Below, piece after piece: positions 37,236 through 45,396 of a DNA stretch of 64,000 nt. The notes below the pieces were generated by a model. It saw nothing but the letters and a program-made list of their open reading frames with translations. It was not told the origin of the DNA and searched no databases. The stretch comes from an uncultured Opitutaceae bacterium. Lineage in GTDB: Bacteria > Verrucomicrobiota > Verrucomicrobiia > Opitutales > Opitutaceae. How positions within the stretch are numbered: position 1 is the first letter of the stretch; the number at the start of each line of letters is the position of its first letter. The stretch spans positions 62,001-126,000 of the forward strand of contig CAITBM010000116.1 in the NCBI GenBank assembly GCA_903890485.1, written 5' to 3'. The translations under genes and the position numbers were made by a program.

Positions 37236-38810
37236 ATGAGCAAGGTTGCCAAGAAATCGCAGTCAACGGTTGATGCCAGTTTTTACCTGCCCGCGGACGA
37301 GTTCTTCCAGGCCAACATCCCCACGGCGCTCACGTTTGACGACGTGACCCTGGCGACGCTCTACTCGGAGATCCTCCCGAAGGACGCCGATACGTCGACT
37401 TCGATATCGGACTCCCTGAGCCTCCAGATGCCCATCATCTCCTCGGACATGGACACCGTCACGGAGATGCGGATGGCGATCGCCATGGCGCTAAACGGCG
37501 GCATGGGCCTGATCCACTACAACATGTCCCCGAAGGACCAGGTAAAGGAGGTTGCCCGGGTAAAGCGCCACATCCACGGCCTCATCCAGGACCCGATCAC
37601 GGTGTTGCCCTCGCAGGCCATCGGGGACGTCCTCAGCCTGATCGACCTGAAACACTACGGATTCTCGACGTTCCCCGTGGTCGATGCCGACGGCATTCTC
37701 TGCGGACTCTTGTCGGGCAATGTCGTCAAGGAGCGCTACCGCGCAAAGTCGGTTGCGGACGTGATGACGCCGCGGTCCCAGCTGAAGACGGAGCTCGAGA
37801 GCGATGTCGCCAAGGATCCCATCAAGGCGGCCGACAAGTTCTTCACGGCTAACATCGGCATCAACAAGATGCTGGTGGTCGATCGCCAAGGGCGCCTCAG
37901 GGGCCTGGTCACAGCCTCCGACGTCGAGCGCATCACGGGCGAGATAAAATCGCGGCGAAAGCCGGCCCGCGACGCGCAGTTCAGACTTGTCGTGGGAGCG
38001 GCGCTCTCGCCGAAGCGCACGGCTTCGGGTGCCCTGGACAGGGAGGCGATTCTCACGCATGTCGGCAACCTGGTGGACGAGCACGTGGACGCCGTCGCTG
38101 TTTCCACCGCCCACGGGCACACGGCCGGCGTGGGCGAGGTCGTGAAACTCGTGCGCCAGTCCTTCCCTTCGCTCACCCTGATTGCAGGAAACGTGACCAG
38201 CGGGGCCGGCGTCGAGTTCCTAGCCGAATGTGGGGCCGACGCGGTCAAGGTCGGACAGGGCCCCGGGTCGATCTGCACAACCCGAATCGTCGCCGGTGTC
38301 GGAATCCCCCAGCTCACCGCGCTCTACGTGGCTGCACAGTCGGCGCGCAAGAGCGGCGTCCGGATCCTTTCGGATGGCGGGATTTCCAAGTCGGGCGACA
38401 TCGTGAAGGCGCTCACCTTGTCAGATGGGGTGATTTGTGGAGGAGTGCTCGCCGGTTGCAGGGAAGCCCCGGGGGAGATCATGGAGATCGGCGGTAAGGT
38501 CTATAAGCAGTACCGAGGAATGGGCTCCCTGGCCGCCATGAAGGCGGGCAGTGCCGCACGGTACGGGCGCGACCGAGACGACACGCGCAAGATCGCAGCC
38601 GAGGGAATCGAGGCCCTCAAGGAGGTCAGCGGATCGGTCGACGAAGTGCTCACCAACCTTATCAGCGGTGTCCAGAGCGGCATGGGCTATCTTGGAGCCA
38701 GGAACCTAGCGGCTCTTCGTGAGAAGGCTCGCTACGCTAGGGTCAGCCCCGCAGGACAGAAAGAGGCCGCGCCGCACGATGTGGTTGAGGTCTCCACGCG
38801 GGCCAACTAA
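37236..38810 (+). CDS. guaB: IMP dehydrogenase, divergent
   Basis: 524 aa TIM-barrel enzyme with an inserted CBS pair (about 115-235) that oxidises IMP to XMP, the first step to GMP. The catalytic cysteine is C347 in GPGSICTTR, the phosphate loop [10 protein letters not shown] is present, and the flap YRGMGS and RY motif are intact. Two places deviate from textbook IMPDH: the Asp of the conserved DxxHGHS reads Ser (S290 in VSTAHGHT), and the usual VMxGS loop is [10 protein letters not shown]. It is followed 103 bp later by a divergent PurA homologue, which also acts on IMP. Most likely the housekeeping enzyme of this lineage, but the substitution merits checking. Confidence 0.9.
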   Translation: MSKVAKKSQSTVDASFYLPADEFFQANIPTALTFDDVTLATLYSEILPKDADTSTSISDSLSLQMPIISSDMDTVTEMRMAIAMALNGGMGLIHYNMSPKDQVKEVARVKRHIHGLIQDPITVLPSQAIGDVLSLIDLKHYGFSTFPVVDADGILCGLLSGNVVKERYRAKSVADVMTPRSQLKTELESDVAKDPIKAADKFFTANIGINKMLVVDRQGRLRGLVTASDVERITGEIKSRRKPARDAQFRLVVGAALSPKRTASGALDREAILTHVGNLVDEHVDAVAVSTAHGHTAGVGEVVKLVRQSFPSLTLIAGNVTSGAGVEFLAECGADAVKVGQGPGSICTTRIVAGVGIPQLTALYVAAQSARKSGVRILSDGGISKSGDIVKALTLSDGVICGGVLAGCREAPGEIMEIGGKVYKQYRGMGSLAAMKAGSAARYGRDRDDTRKIAAEGIEALKEVSGSVDEVLTNLISGVQSGMGYLGARNLAALREKARYARVSPAGQKEAAPHDVVEVSTRAN

Positions 38811-38913
38811 CCTCAGCGGGCCGGTCGGCGAGTTGAGGCTTGCCCTCTGGCGCCACCTCACCAATCCAATCCCCTGCAACAGGGGTCCATCGCTTCGGTT
38901 GCAAAACCCTTAA

Positions 38914-40446
38914 ATGGCGCTCCAACCCTTCACAAGTCAGCTCATTGCAGATGTCGGCATCTCCCTCGGAGACGAGGGTAAGGGCCGCCTGGTACCGGAG
39001 ATTGTGGAGGAGCTTAGCTCCACCCCTCGACCCGTCACTGTCGTGATGAAGGTCAATGGCGGGGCAAACGCCGGGCATACTGCAGCCGGGGTCAAATTGA
39101 ACTTGCTGCCCTCCGGGGTCGTCGAGCGCCAGATACCCCACCTTGCAATCGGGAGCGGCGTGGTCGCCGACCCACGGAAATTCCTGTGGGAAGCCGCTCC
39201 GCTGGAGCGCAGGGGATATGCCGTCCTTGAACGCCTCCTTATCGACGAGCGGACCATGTCGAGCGACCTCACCCACCGTCTCTTGGACCTCGCGGAGGAG
39301 GATTACCGCGTCAAAGTCCTCCAGGAGGAGTCGCGTGGATCGACGGGCAGGGGCATTTCGGCCGCCTACAGCGAGGAGACTGCCCACTGGCAGATGTACT
39401 ATTCTGACTACCTGGCCGGGCCCAACTTTTTTGCACGAAAACTGGCCCAGCGGGCCGACAGGGCGTGCAGGATGATCCAGCACGTGTACCGGGTGAGCGA
39501 CGCCACGTGGGACGGGTTCTTTGACCGGCTCACCGAGGCCGAGAAACGGGCCAATTCCGAGACAATCGCCAGCGGTGTTTTCGATGCAGACGAGTTCGAT
39601 TTCGCGAAGTTCCGTGGAAAGCGGCCGTTCGAGCTCGATCTCGAGCAGCTCACGTCGGTGTACTGGAAGGCGGGCACCGCGCTCCGCAAAAACATCGGAG
39701 AAGTTCGTGAGCTAATCCTTGGCGAAATCCAGAGGGGACATTCCATTATCGGGGAATTCGGACAGGCCTACTGGCTTGATAAGCGCCACGGCTTCTCGCC
39801 CACCTCGTCCCACACGTTCACGCCGGAGTTCTTCGAAAGTGCGAACATCCCCGTCCAGTCAATCCACACATTTGGGGTAGCCAAGGCCTACGACACAAAA
39901 GTCGGGACCCACACGTTCCTGACTGAAATGGCGGACACGGATCCGCTTTGCCAGAAACTGAAGAAACTGGAGTTTGGCACCAGCACCGGCCGCCAACGCA
40001 TGGTCGGCTGGTACGATGCGGTGGAGAAGGGCGACGCACTCAGGTACGGTGGTTTTCAGGATCTGATGATCAACAAACTCGACGCGCTCACGTGGTCGGG
40101 TGACTGGAAGGGCGACCTTCTGATTTGCACGGCCTACCAACAGGCCGACGGAACGCGCTGCAATCACGTTCCCCGAAATGAGGCCGTGCGCAAGGCACTT
40201 AGGCCCGTTTACGAAAGCTATCCCGGTTGGGCGGATGACGTGTCCAACGTGAGGCATTTTGCCGACCTTCCCGCAAATGCCCGCCGCTACGTGGCCGGCA
40301 TGGTGAAAGGCATAGTCGATGTAGCCTACGGGAGCGAAGCACGGCCCAGAGTCCTCCCGAACCTGCGCTACCTTGGTGTGGGCCCAGGACCCTCCCAAAT
40401 CATCAAGGACATCCCCGCGACGGTGGACTTAATCAAGCTGGTGTAG
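38914..40446 (+). CDS. purA: Adenylosuccinate synthetase, long divergent form
   Basis: 510 aa, longer than the usual ~430. PurA motifs are recognisable but altered: the P-loop reads SLGDEGKGR in place of WGDEGKGK, the second motif is GGANAGHT (catalytic His kept), the IMP site is [11 protein letters not shown], and the GTP/aspartate region is [18 protein letters not shown]. The catalytic Asp of GDEGKG is retained, which argues against a PurZ-type phage enzyme that loses it. The reaction would be IMP + aspartate + GTP to adenylosuccinate. It follows guaB on the same strand. Insertions lie mainly between residues 170 and 280. Family is clear; substrate specificity is inferred. Confidence 0.85.
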   Translation: MALQPFTSQLIADVGISLGDEGKGRLVPEIVEELSSTPRPVTVVMKVNGGANAGHTAAGVKLNLLPSGVVERQIPHLAIGSGVVADPRKFLWEAAPLERRGYAVLERLLIDERTMSSDLTHRLLDLAEEDYRVKVLQEESRGSTGRGISAAYSEETAHWQMYYSDYLAGPNFFARKLAQRADRACRMIQHVYRVSDATWDGFFDRLTEAEKRANSETIASGVFDADEFDFAKFRGKRPFELDLEQLTSVYWKAGTALRKNIGEVRELILGEIQRGHSIIGEFGQAYWLDKRHGFSPTSSHTFTPEFFESANIPVQSIHTFGVAKAYDTKVGTHTFLTEMADTDPLCQKLKKLEFGTSTGRQRMVGWYDAVEKGDALRYGGFQDLMINKLDALTWSGDWKGDLLICTAYQQADGTRCNHVPRNEAVRKALRPVYESYPGWADDVSNVRHFADLPANARRYVAGMVKGIVDVAYGSEARPRVLPNLRYLGVGPGPSQIIKDIPATVDLIKLV

Positions 40447-40461
40447 CGCAGATCGTTCGCC

Positions 40462-41772
40462 CTAGAAGTCCTGGAGCCTACCCTCCCCGGGACCCCGCTG
40501 GGGCTCGAGCCTGCCAAGGACCTCGCCCAAAAGGTAGATGGAACCGGTAACGACAATCACGTCGCTGGGACCACCGGCGGTGCAAGAGGACCTCGAGGGG
40601 AAAAGCTCCTCAACCGTTGACCGAAAAACTCTCCCCTTGAAACTGCTGGGAATGAGCGCCTCAAGCTCGACAAACGTCGAGGCCCGCGACTGGTGGGGCA
40701 CCGCCAGGTAAATGTCCCGGCAATGTTTGGCAAGGACCTCAAGGAGGGCCTTGGCCCGCATCGAGCCGAGGGCACCCACGATACCCACAATCGGCCTGCG
40801 TGTCTCCTGCCGAAGGTGGGAAAGATTGGCATCTAGGACCCCGGCCCCTTCCGGGTTGTGCGATGAATCCAGAAAAGTGAGCCGGCCGGCGAGCTCTGTG
40901 CGTTGCCAACGGCCGGGCCAGTCTACCGCCCCGAGTCCCGCCCTGACGCTTTCGGCAGACACCCCCATCCTTCGCGGCAGGAGCTCCGCCGCTATCGTGG
41001 CCGTCGCGGCATTCCATCTTTGGTAGTCGCCCTCAAGATTGGTCCTCGGGTATCCCGCAATGTCTTCGCCGAATTGCTCCCGGACCGAGTAGACCCTGGA
41101 GCCTCTAAGGGCTGCGATTCTGCGAATCGTCGACTCGGCCTCGGGCGGCATCCTCCCTATGACGACTGGCCTCCCCTCCTTCACTATTCCTGCTTTTTCT
41201 CCTGCAATGGCCTCAAGCGTATCGCCCAGCATTTCGCAATGGTCCATGCCGATTGACGAGATCACGCTCACCTCGGGCTCGACAATGTTGGTTGCGTCCA
41301 GCCGCCCTCCCAATCCCACCTCGATGACGCTCGCCGTGCATCCCTTTCGAGCAAACTGAAGGAAGGCCATTGCGGTCATGAATTCGAAGAACGTCGGCCC
41401 GTCCCCCGGTCCGCCCTCGCTTGAGATCGCATCCGCGATCGGTTGGAGGTCCTGCACGAAGGCCACGATCTCGGACTCCGACAAGTTAACCCGATCAACC
41501 TGTACGCGCTCCCCAAGGCGCACAAGATGCGGCGACGTATAAAGTCCAGTCTTCTGGCCGGAGACCCTGAGGATCGACTCGATCATTGCGGATACCGAAC
41601 CTTTTCCGTTGGTGCCTGCGACATGTACGCAGGGAACCTTGTTCTCGGGATTGCCGATCCTGGCTGAAAGCACCCGCATGCGGTCGACACCGAATTTGAC
41701 CCCTCCAGCCTTAAGGCCGAAGAGGTATTCCTGGACTGCCGCATAGCCGGCAAGCGGCAGTTCGGACGTCAT
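40462..41772 (-). CDS. folC: Bifunctional folylpolyglutamate synthase/dihydrofolate synthase
   Basis: 436 aa Mur-ligase-like enzyme that adds glutamate to dihydropteroate or to folates. The P-loop is VAGTNGKGSVSAMI, and the folate-binding segment LYTSPHLVRLGERVQV and the motif SIGMDHCEMLGDTLEAIAGEKAGI-type Mg/ATP region are visible in that order. It lies 14 bp after accD, a common pairing in bacteria. It converges on purA with 15 bp between stops. Confidence 0.94.
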   Translation of the reverse strand: MTSELPLAGYAAVQEYLFGLKAGGVKFGVDRMRVLSARIGNPENKVPCVHVAGTNGKGSVSAMIESILRVSGQKTGLYTSPHLVRLGERVQVDRVNLSESEIVAFVQDLQPIADAISSEGGPGDGPTFFEFMTAMAFLQFARKGCTASVIEVGLGGRLDATNIVEPEVSVISSIGMDHCEMLGDTLEAIAGEKAGIVKEGRPVVIGRMPPEAESTIRRIAALRGSRVYSVREQFGEDIAGYPRTNLEGDYQRWNAATATIAAELLPRRMGVSAESVRAGLGAVDWPGRWQRTELAGRLTFLDSSHNPEGAGVLDANLSHLRQETRRPIVGIVGALGSMRAKALLEVLAKHCRDIYLAVPHQSRASTFVELEALIPSSFKGRVFRSTVEELFPSRSSCTAGGPSDVIVVTGSIYLLGEVLGRLEPQRGPGEGRLQDF

Positions 41773-41786
41773 ATCCAGAAAAGGGA

Positions 41787-42650
41787 TCAGGCGCCGACTG
41801 CTACCGGTTCCTTCCTCAGGTACAAAGCCGATAGAAGATCCTTAAGGCGCTCGCGCATCTCTGTACGGCTTACAATCTGGTCGATCAAGCCGTGCTTGAG
41901 GAGGAATTCGGCCGTCTGGAATCCAGCAGGAAGCGTTTGCTTTGTGGTATCCTTGATCACCCGGGCGCCGGCAAACCCGATGAGGGCACCCGGCTCGGCA
42001 ATGATGACGTCGCCAAGGGTCGCAAAACTGGCGGTCACCCCGCCCATCGTCGGATGGGTCAATATCGATATATAGGGCAGACCGGCTTGCGCCAGCTTGC
42101 CGAGCGCCGCGCTGGTCTTGGCCATTTGCATCAGAGAGTAGATTCCCTCCTGCATCCGGGCTCCGCCCGAGGCACTGACGATAATACAAGGGATTCTCTT
42201 TGCGAGGGCGTCCTCGATGGTTCGCGTGATTTTTTCGCCAGCTGCCGAACCCATGGCGCCGCCACAAAAACGGAAGTCCATGACCGCTATCGCCACAGGG
42301 ATCCCATGGATGGACCCGGTGCCGCAAACGACGGCTTCAGGAAGACCGCTTTCACGCTGATACCTCTTTATCCGCTCCGAGTAGGGCTGGGAATCAACGA
42401 ACTTCAATGGGTCGTCAGAACGAACCCCCGTGTGCAACTCTTGGAATGAGTCGGGATCCAGCAACTTGGAGACCCGCTGGCGCGCTCCGATCGGAAAATG
42501 GTGTCCGCTCTTCGGGACGACCATCTGGTTGTCCTCGATTTCTTTGTTGAAAAGGATCTCCCCGGTTACCGGGTCCTTTGTGTAAAGGCCCTCAGGGATG
42601 CCCTTTTTCTTCGTTCTGCGAACCGAGTACGTCGGCTTGTCGAAATGCAT
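41787..42650 (-). CDS. accD: Acetyl-CoA carboxylase carboxyltransferase beta subunit, zinc ribbon lost
   Basis: 287 aa. Catalyses, with AccA, the transfer of CO2 from carboxybiotin to acetyl-CoA in fatty-acid synthesis. The carboxyltransferase core is clear ([12 protein letters not shown]-like [42 protein letters not shown]). The N-terminal zinc ribbon present in most AccD proteins has no cysteine at all: the four ligand positions, aligned without gaps to the E. coli pattern, are D26, T29, V45 and S48. The surrounding framework ([11 protein letters not shown]) is retained, so this is loss of the metal site, not truncation. It lies between truA and folC. Confidence 0.95.
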   Translation of the reverse strand: MHFDKPTYSVRRTKKKGIPEGLYTKDPVTGEILFNKEIEDNQMVVPKSGHHFPIGARQRVSKLLDPDSFQELHTGVRSDDPLKFVDSQPYSERIKRYQRESGLPEAVVCGTGSIHGIPVAIAVMDFRFCGGAMGSAAGEKITRTIEDALAKRIPCIIVSASGGARMQEGIYSLMQMAKTSAALGKLAQAGLPYISILTHPTMGGVTASFATLGDVIIAEPGALIGFAGARVIKDTTKQTLPAGFQTAEFLLKHGLIDQIVSRTEMRERLKDLLSALYLRKEPVAVGA

Positions 42651-42710
42651 GAAGCGTGCGGGATCAGTAAGGTGCTGGGCGTCGGCTAGACTGGCAACCG
42701 AATTCGGGGC

Positions 42711-43457
42711 CTAGCGGTACATTACTCGGCGAAGGAAAAGGCCCTGCGGGGGCGCCGTCTGGATTCGTGCCGTTCGGACCCGGCTCTCGATGTGCCGAGT
42801 TATCTCAGCGACGCTCAGCTTGCCCTCTCCGGCTGACACGAGTGCACCCACGAGGCTACGGACCATCTTGTAAAGGAACCCGTCCGCCTCCGCGACGACC
42901 TTGATCGTCCGGCCATGCTCGAGCACATCGAGCCGGCGAAGGTCCCGCACGGTGTCCGCTCCTTCGTCCGGCTGGTCCCCGTTGAAGGCAGAAAACGCCT
43001 TGAAATCCTTGCGTCCAACGAGAACCGCGGCCGCCTCCCTCATCAACCCCGTGTCGACCGGCTTCATCAGGGCCCAGGTATAAGGCCTGGTGAAAGGATC
43101 GGCGTCTCCCCGGTTTAGATGGTAGTCGTAAATCTTTCCGGTGGCAGAAAACCGTGAATGAAAGTCCGCCGAGACCCCACGCACCGAAACGATCTGTATG
43201 GCGCGAGGAAGCCTGTGGCGGAGGGCAGCCGCCAGCTTGTCTCCTCCATGCCTCCACTTCGCGTCGAAATGGAACACCTGGCCCATGGCGTGGACCCCCG
43301 CATCCGTCCTGCCACTGGCGTGGATGCGCGTCTTTTCGCCCGCAATATCCGCCAAACGAGCCTCGATCGTGTCTTGCAAGGAGTCCCCCTTGGGCTGGCT
43401 TTGCCAGCCGGAGAAGCCGGTGCCGTCGTAGGCACAGATGCACTTCCACCTTTGCAT
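42711..43457 (-). CDS. truA: tRNA pseudouridine(38-40) synthase
   Basis: 248 aa. The catalytic Asp lies in ASGRTDAGVHAMGQ, the N-terminal YDGTGFSGWQSQP is the family signature, and VRSLVGALV marks the C-terminal domain. Modifies the tRNA anticodon stem-loop at positions 38-40. It begins 3 bp after the ruvX stop and precedes accD by 60 bp, within the aminotransferase-ruvX-truA-accD-folC run. Confidence 0.95.
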   Translation of the reverse strand: MQRWKCICAYDGTGFSGWQSQPKGDSLQDTIEARLADIAGEKTRIHASGRTDAGVHAMGQVFHFDAKWRHGGDKLAAALRHRLPRAIQIVSVRGVSADFHSRFSATGKIYDYHLNRGDADPFTRPYTWALMKPVDTGLMREAAAVLVGRKDFKAFSAFNGDQPDEGADTVRDLRRLDVLEHGRTIKVVAEADGFLYKMVRSLVGALVSAGEGKLSVAEITRHIESRVRTARIQTAPPQGLFLRRVMYR

Positions 43458-43460
43458 ATC

Positions 43461-43892
43461 CTAATTACCCGGAGAGGGCTCTATGGAAATCCGAGTGTCG
43501 AGGTAGTCCTGCAGGATAATCGTGGCAGCCCTCGAGTCGATAAGGCCAGATTTTCGGAGCGCCCGCCGTTTCGAGGGTGGAATAGTGGATTCCGCCTCGT
43601 AGCTCGTGAGCCTTTCGTCGACCAGGTGAACCGGGAGGCCGAACTCGGTGCGGAGGCGCTGGGCAAAAACCTCGACCTCTAGAGCCTTCGGTCCCGATGA
43701 GCCGTCCATGTTCAGCGGATGCCCGACAACGACCTCGGTTATCCGCCGCTCCTTTATTACCGAAGCAATCCCCACCCACTGCTTTGACACGTCATCACTG
43801 GCAATGGCAGGCAGGGGGGTGGCGACCCCAATCTCGTCGCCATAGGCCAGCCCGATCCTGTGCGAACCGTGGTCTATCCCGAGGAAACGCAT
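43461..43892 (-). CDS. ruvX: Putative pre-16S rRNA nuclease (YqgF/RuvX)
   Basis: 143 aa RNase H-fold protein. The N-terminal metal-binding motif LGIDHGSHRIGLAYGDE, the central VVGHPLNMDGSSG and the C-terminal DERLTS and IDSRAATIILQDYLD segments give the four acidic residues expected. The family processes 16S rRNA 5' ends and was first proposed as a Holliday junction resolvase. It lies between the class IV aminotransferase gene (8 bp) and truA (3 bp). Confidence 0.93.
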   Translation of the reverse strand: MRFLGIDHGSHRIGLAYGDEIGVATPLPAIASDDVSKQWVGIASVIKERRITEVVVGHPLNMDGSSGPKALEVEVFAQRLRTEFGLPVHLVDERLTSYEAESTIPPSKRRALRKSGLIDSRAATIILQDYLDTRISIEPSPGN

Positions 43893-43900
43893 GGCGGCGG

Positions 43901-44815
43901 CTAAGCGGCCAACTCCGGATGCGCCTCCGCGTAGGCGCGAGCAGCATTTGCGAACGCAGCCTTTAGGCGGTTTGTCGCCGTATTCTGACCAACCGCGAAC
44001 CTAATCCCGTCAATCTCGCACACGGGAACCAAATCCTTGGTCGTCGACATGAGAAAGCACTCCTCCATTGCGGGGAATTCCGCAGGTCGTATCCGCACCT
44101 CATCGGCCGCGAATCCAGCCGCCTTGGCAATCCCACCCAAGATGAGCTTGCGGGTAATCCCGCCCAGGATCCCTGCCGAAAGCGGAGGGGTCATCAGGCG
44201 GCCGCCCCGCACGAAACCAATGTTTGAAACCGAGGCCTCCGTGACATCTCCATCCCTGTTAAGGATCACGACGTCGTCAGCTCCACGATCCTTCGCCTCG
44301 CGGAGGCAAAGCAGGTTGTTCAGGTAGTTGCCTGTCTTCCAAGCTGGGTCCAGGCTCTCCGCAGGATTCCGGCGCAACGACTTCGCAACCGATAGGCGCA
44401 GTCCCTGGTTCAGTTTTTCCAAAGACAGTTCAGGGCAGGGCTGCACCAAAATGATGAAGTTCGTCTTGTCGGCCAGCGCCACATCCAGGCCGATTGCGCC
44501 AGCTCCTCGAGTGATTTGGAGCCTAATGTAGAGTTCGCCCGCATCAGGTACATGCACACGGTACTCGGCAACGGTGCGCCGAAGCTCAACCAGAACTTCT
44601 TCCTTGGTTTGCTCCAGCGGCAGGTGCAGTGCACCCGCGGACGCCCGAAGCCGGTCCCAATGCTCATCCCACGCGAAGATCACACCTCCGTAGGTTCTCC
44701 ATACTTCGTAAATTGCATCCCCGTAGAGGAATCCGCGGTTTAGCGGGGTTATAGACGGCTCACTGGCCGGATGGAGTCGGCCATTGGTATTGGCTTGAAT
44801 GTAATGGGTGAGCAT
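43901..44815 (-). CDS. Class IV PLP-dependent aminotransferase
   Basis: 304 aa fold-type IV PLP enzyme of the branched-chain aminotransferase / D-amino-acid aminotransferase / aminodeoxychorismate lyase group. The PLP lysine is in PAWKTGNYLNN, with the RGFLYGDAIYE N-terminal motif and EASVSNIGFV and GGITRKLI phosphate-binding segments. Which of the three activities it has cannot be decided by eye; a lyase role for p-aminobenzoate would fit the folC gene in the same run. ATG at 44815 (MLTHYIQANTNG) is preferred over one 11 codons upstream. A terminator of the preceding gene separates it from the HTH gene. Confidence 0.87.
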   Translation of the reverse strand: MLTHYIQANTNGRLHPASEPSITPLNRGFLYGDAIYEVWRTYGGVIFAWDEHWDRLRASAGALHLPLEQTKEEVLVELRRTVAEYRVHVPDAGELYIRLQITRGAGAIGLDVALADKTNFIILVQPCPELSLEKLNQGLRLSVAKSLRRNPAESLDPAWKTGNYLNNLLCLREAKDRGADDVVILNRDGDVTEASVSNIGFVRGGRLMTPPLSAGILGGITRKLILGGIAKAAGFAADEVRIRPAEFPAMEECFLMSTTKDLVPVCEIDGIRFAVGQNTATNRLKAAFANAARAYAEAHPELAA

Positions 44816-44826
44816 TTTGCGGATCG

Positions 44827-44858
44827 AAAAAAAAGCCCCCGACAACAAAGCGGGGGCT
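44827..44858 (-). terminator. Rho-independent terminator of the AT-hook/HTH gene
   Basis: Read on the minus strand, a 7-bp GC stem (arms at 44851-44857 and 44835-44841, GCCCCCG/CGGGGGC) with a 9-nt loop is followed by eight T residues. It begins 29 bp after the stop codon at 44887 and separates that gene from the aminotransferase operon. It is the only textbook intrinsic terminator I noticed in the window. Confidence 0.9.
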
Positions 44859-44886
44859 CCGTAAATCTGGCAAGTCTGCTATCTTG

Positions 44887-45270
44887 TCAGGCCCGCGCCT
44901 TAACTAGGCCCATAGCTTTCTTGATATTCTGAACGCTCGGAAGAGAAATTCCCAAGATCTTGGCGATCTGGGAGCCGGTCTTGCCCGACTCAACGAGCTT
45001 CTTAACCCCGGCCCGGGTCTCTTCAGTGATCACGGCCCTCTTGCGGCGCTTCACCTTGTCAACGGCCTTGGCCGGGCGCCCCCTGCGGCCCTTCCGGGAC
45101 GAGCCACCTGCGGCGTCTTGCAGCGCCTCGACAAACTCGTCTAACGAGCGGAACCCGTATTTTCCCGGGAGGGAAGCGAGCTCCTTCTTGAGCCTCCTAG
45201 CAATCGCCTTCTCAAGTGCCACTATCTTTGCCTTAGTCACCTCTAGTTCCTTTATTTGTTTTGTTACCAT
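44887..45270 (-). CDS. Small basic AT-hook/helix-turn-helix DNA-binding protein
   Basis: 127 aa, strongly basic. Residues about 4-32 form a coiled coil, 37-52 a short helical segment (KYGFRSLDEFVEALQDA), 60-68 an AT-hook core (RRGRPAK at 62-68), and 96-120 a helix-turn-helix of the resolvase/Hin type (SGKTGSQIAKILGISLPS). The architecture, an oligomerisation coil followed by minor-groove and HTH modules, is like H-NS-type nucleoid proteins, but I do not recognise a named family. ATG at 45270 is chosen; a TTG at 45309 would add 13 residues. It has its own terminator and a divergent AT-rich upstream region with repeats, which suggests strong, perhaps self-regulated, expression. Confidence 0.75.
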   Translation of the reverse strand: MVTKQIKELEVTKAKIVALEKAIARRLKKELASLPGKYGFRSLDEFVEALQDAAGGSSRKGRRGRPAKAVDKVKRRKRAVITEETRAGVKKLVESGKTGSQIAKILGISLPSVQNIKKAMGLVKARA

Positions 45271-45319
45271 TGTTTTAGCGCTTGTATGGATTAGGGTCTG
45301 ATATAGCAAGCAATATATA

Positions 45320-45335
45320 TACGTCGTTTTACGTC
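45320..45335. promoter_or_regulatory. 10-bp-spaced direct repeat in a divergent promoter region
   Basis: TACGTC occurs at 45320-45325 and again at 45330-45335, exactly one helical turn apart, within an AT-rich stretch (ATATATAT at 45313-45320). It lies 50 bp upstream of the AT-hook/HTH gene and 62 bp upstream of the lipase-maturation-factor gene, so a protein bound here could control both. Assignment as an operator is inferred from position and spacing. Confidence 0.4.
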
Positions 45336-45369
45336 ATTTACCGCCAAGAGGATCTAGGCTCTATAAGGC

Positions 45370-45384
45370 ATCCGGTGCCCGGAT
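45370..45384. promoter_or_regulatory. Perfect 6-bp inverted repeat, operator candidate
   Basis: ATCCGG at 45370-45375 and CCGGAT at 45379-45384 form perfect inverted arms around TGC, ending 12 bp before the ATG at 45397. The position would suit a repressor site or a leader hairpin for the downstream three-gene operon. No known regulator site is recognised. Confidence 0.35.
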
Positions 45385-45396
45385 CGTTAGATTAAA

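Noticed and set aside
38871-38885. Hairpin CCCCTG-CAA-CAGGGG between guaB and purA
   Set aside because: The stem is perfect but the loop is only three bases and no T-run follows on either strand, so it is not a convincing terminator; a chance palindrome is likely.
38914-40446. PurZ (2-aminoadenylosuccinate synthetase) of the phage Z-genome pathway
   Set aside because: PurZ enzymes lose the catalytic Asp of the GDEGKG loop, which is present here, and no phage genes or companion Z-genome enzymes are nearby.
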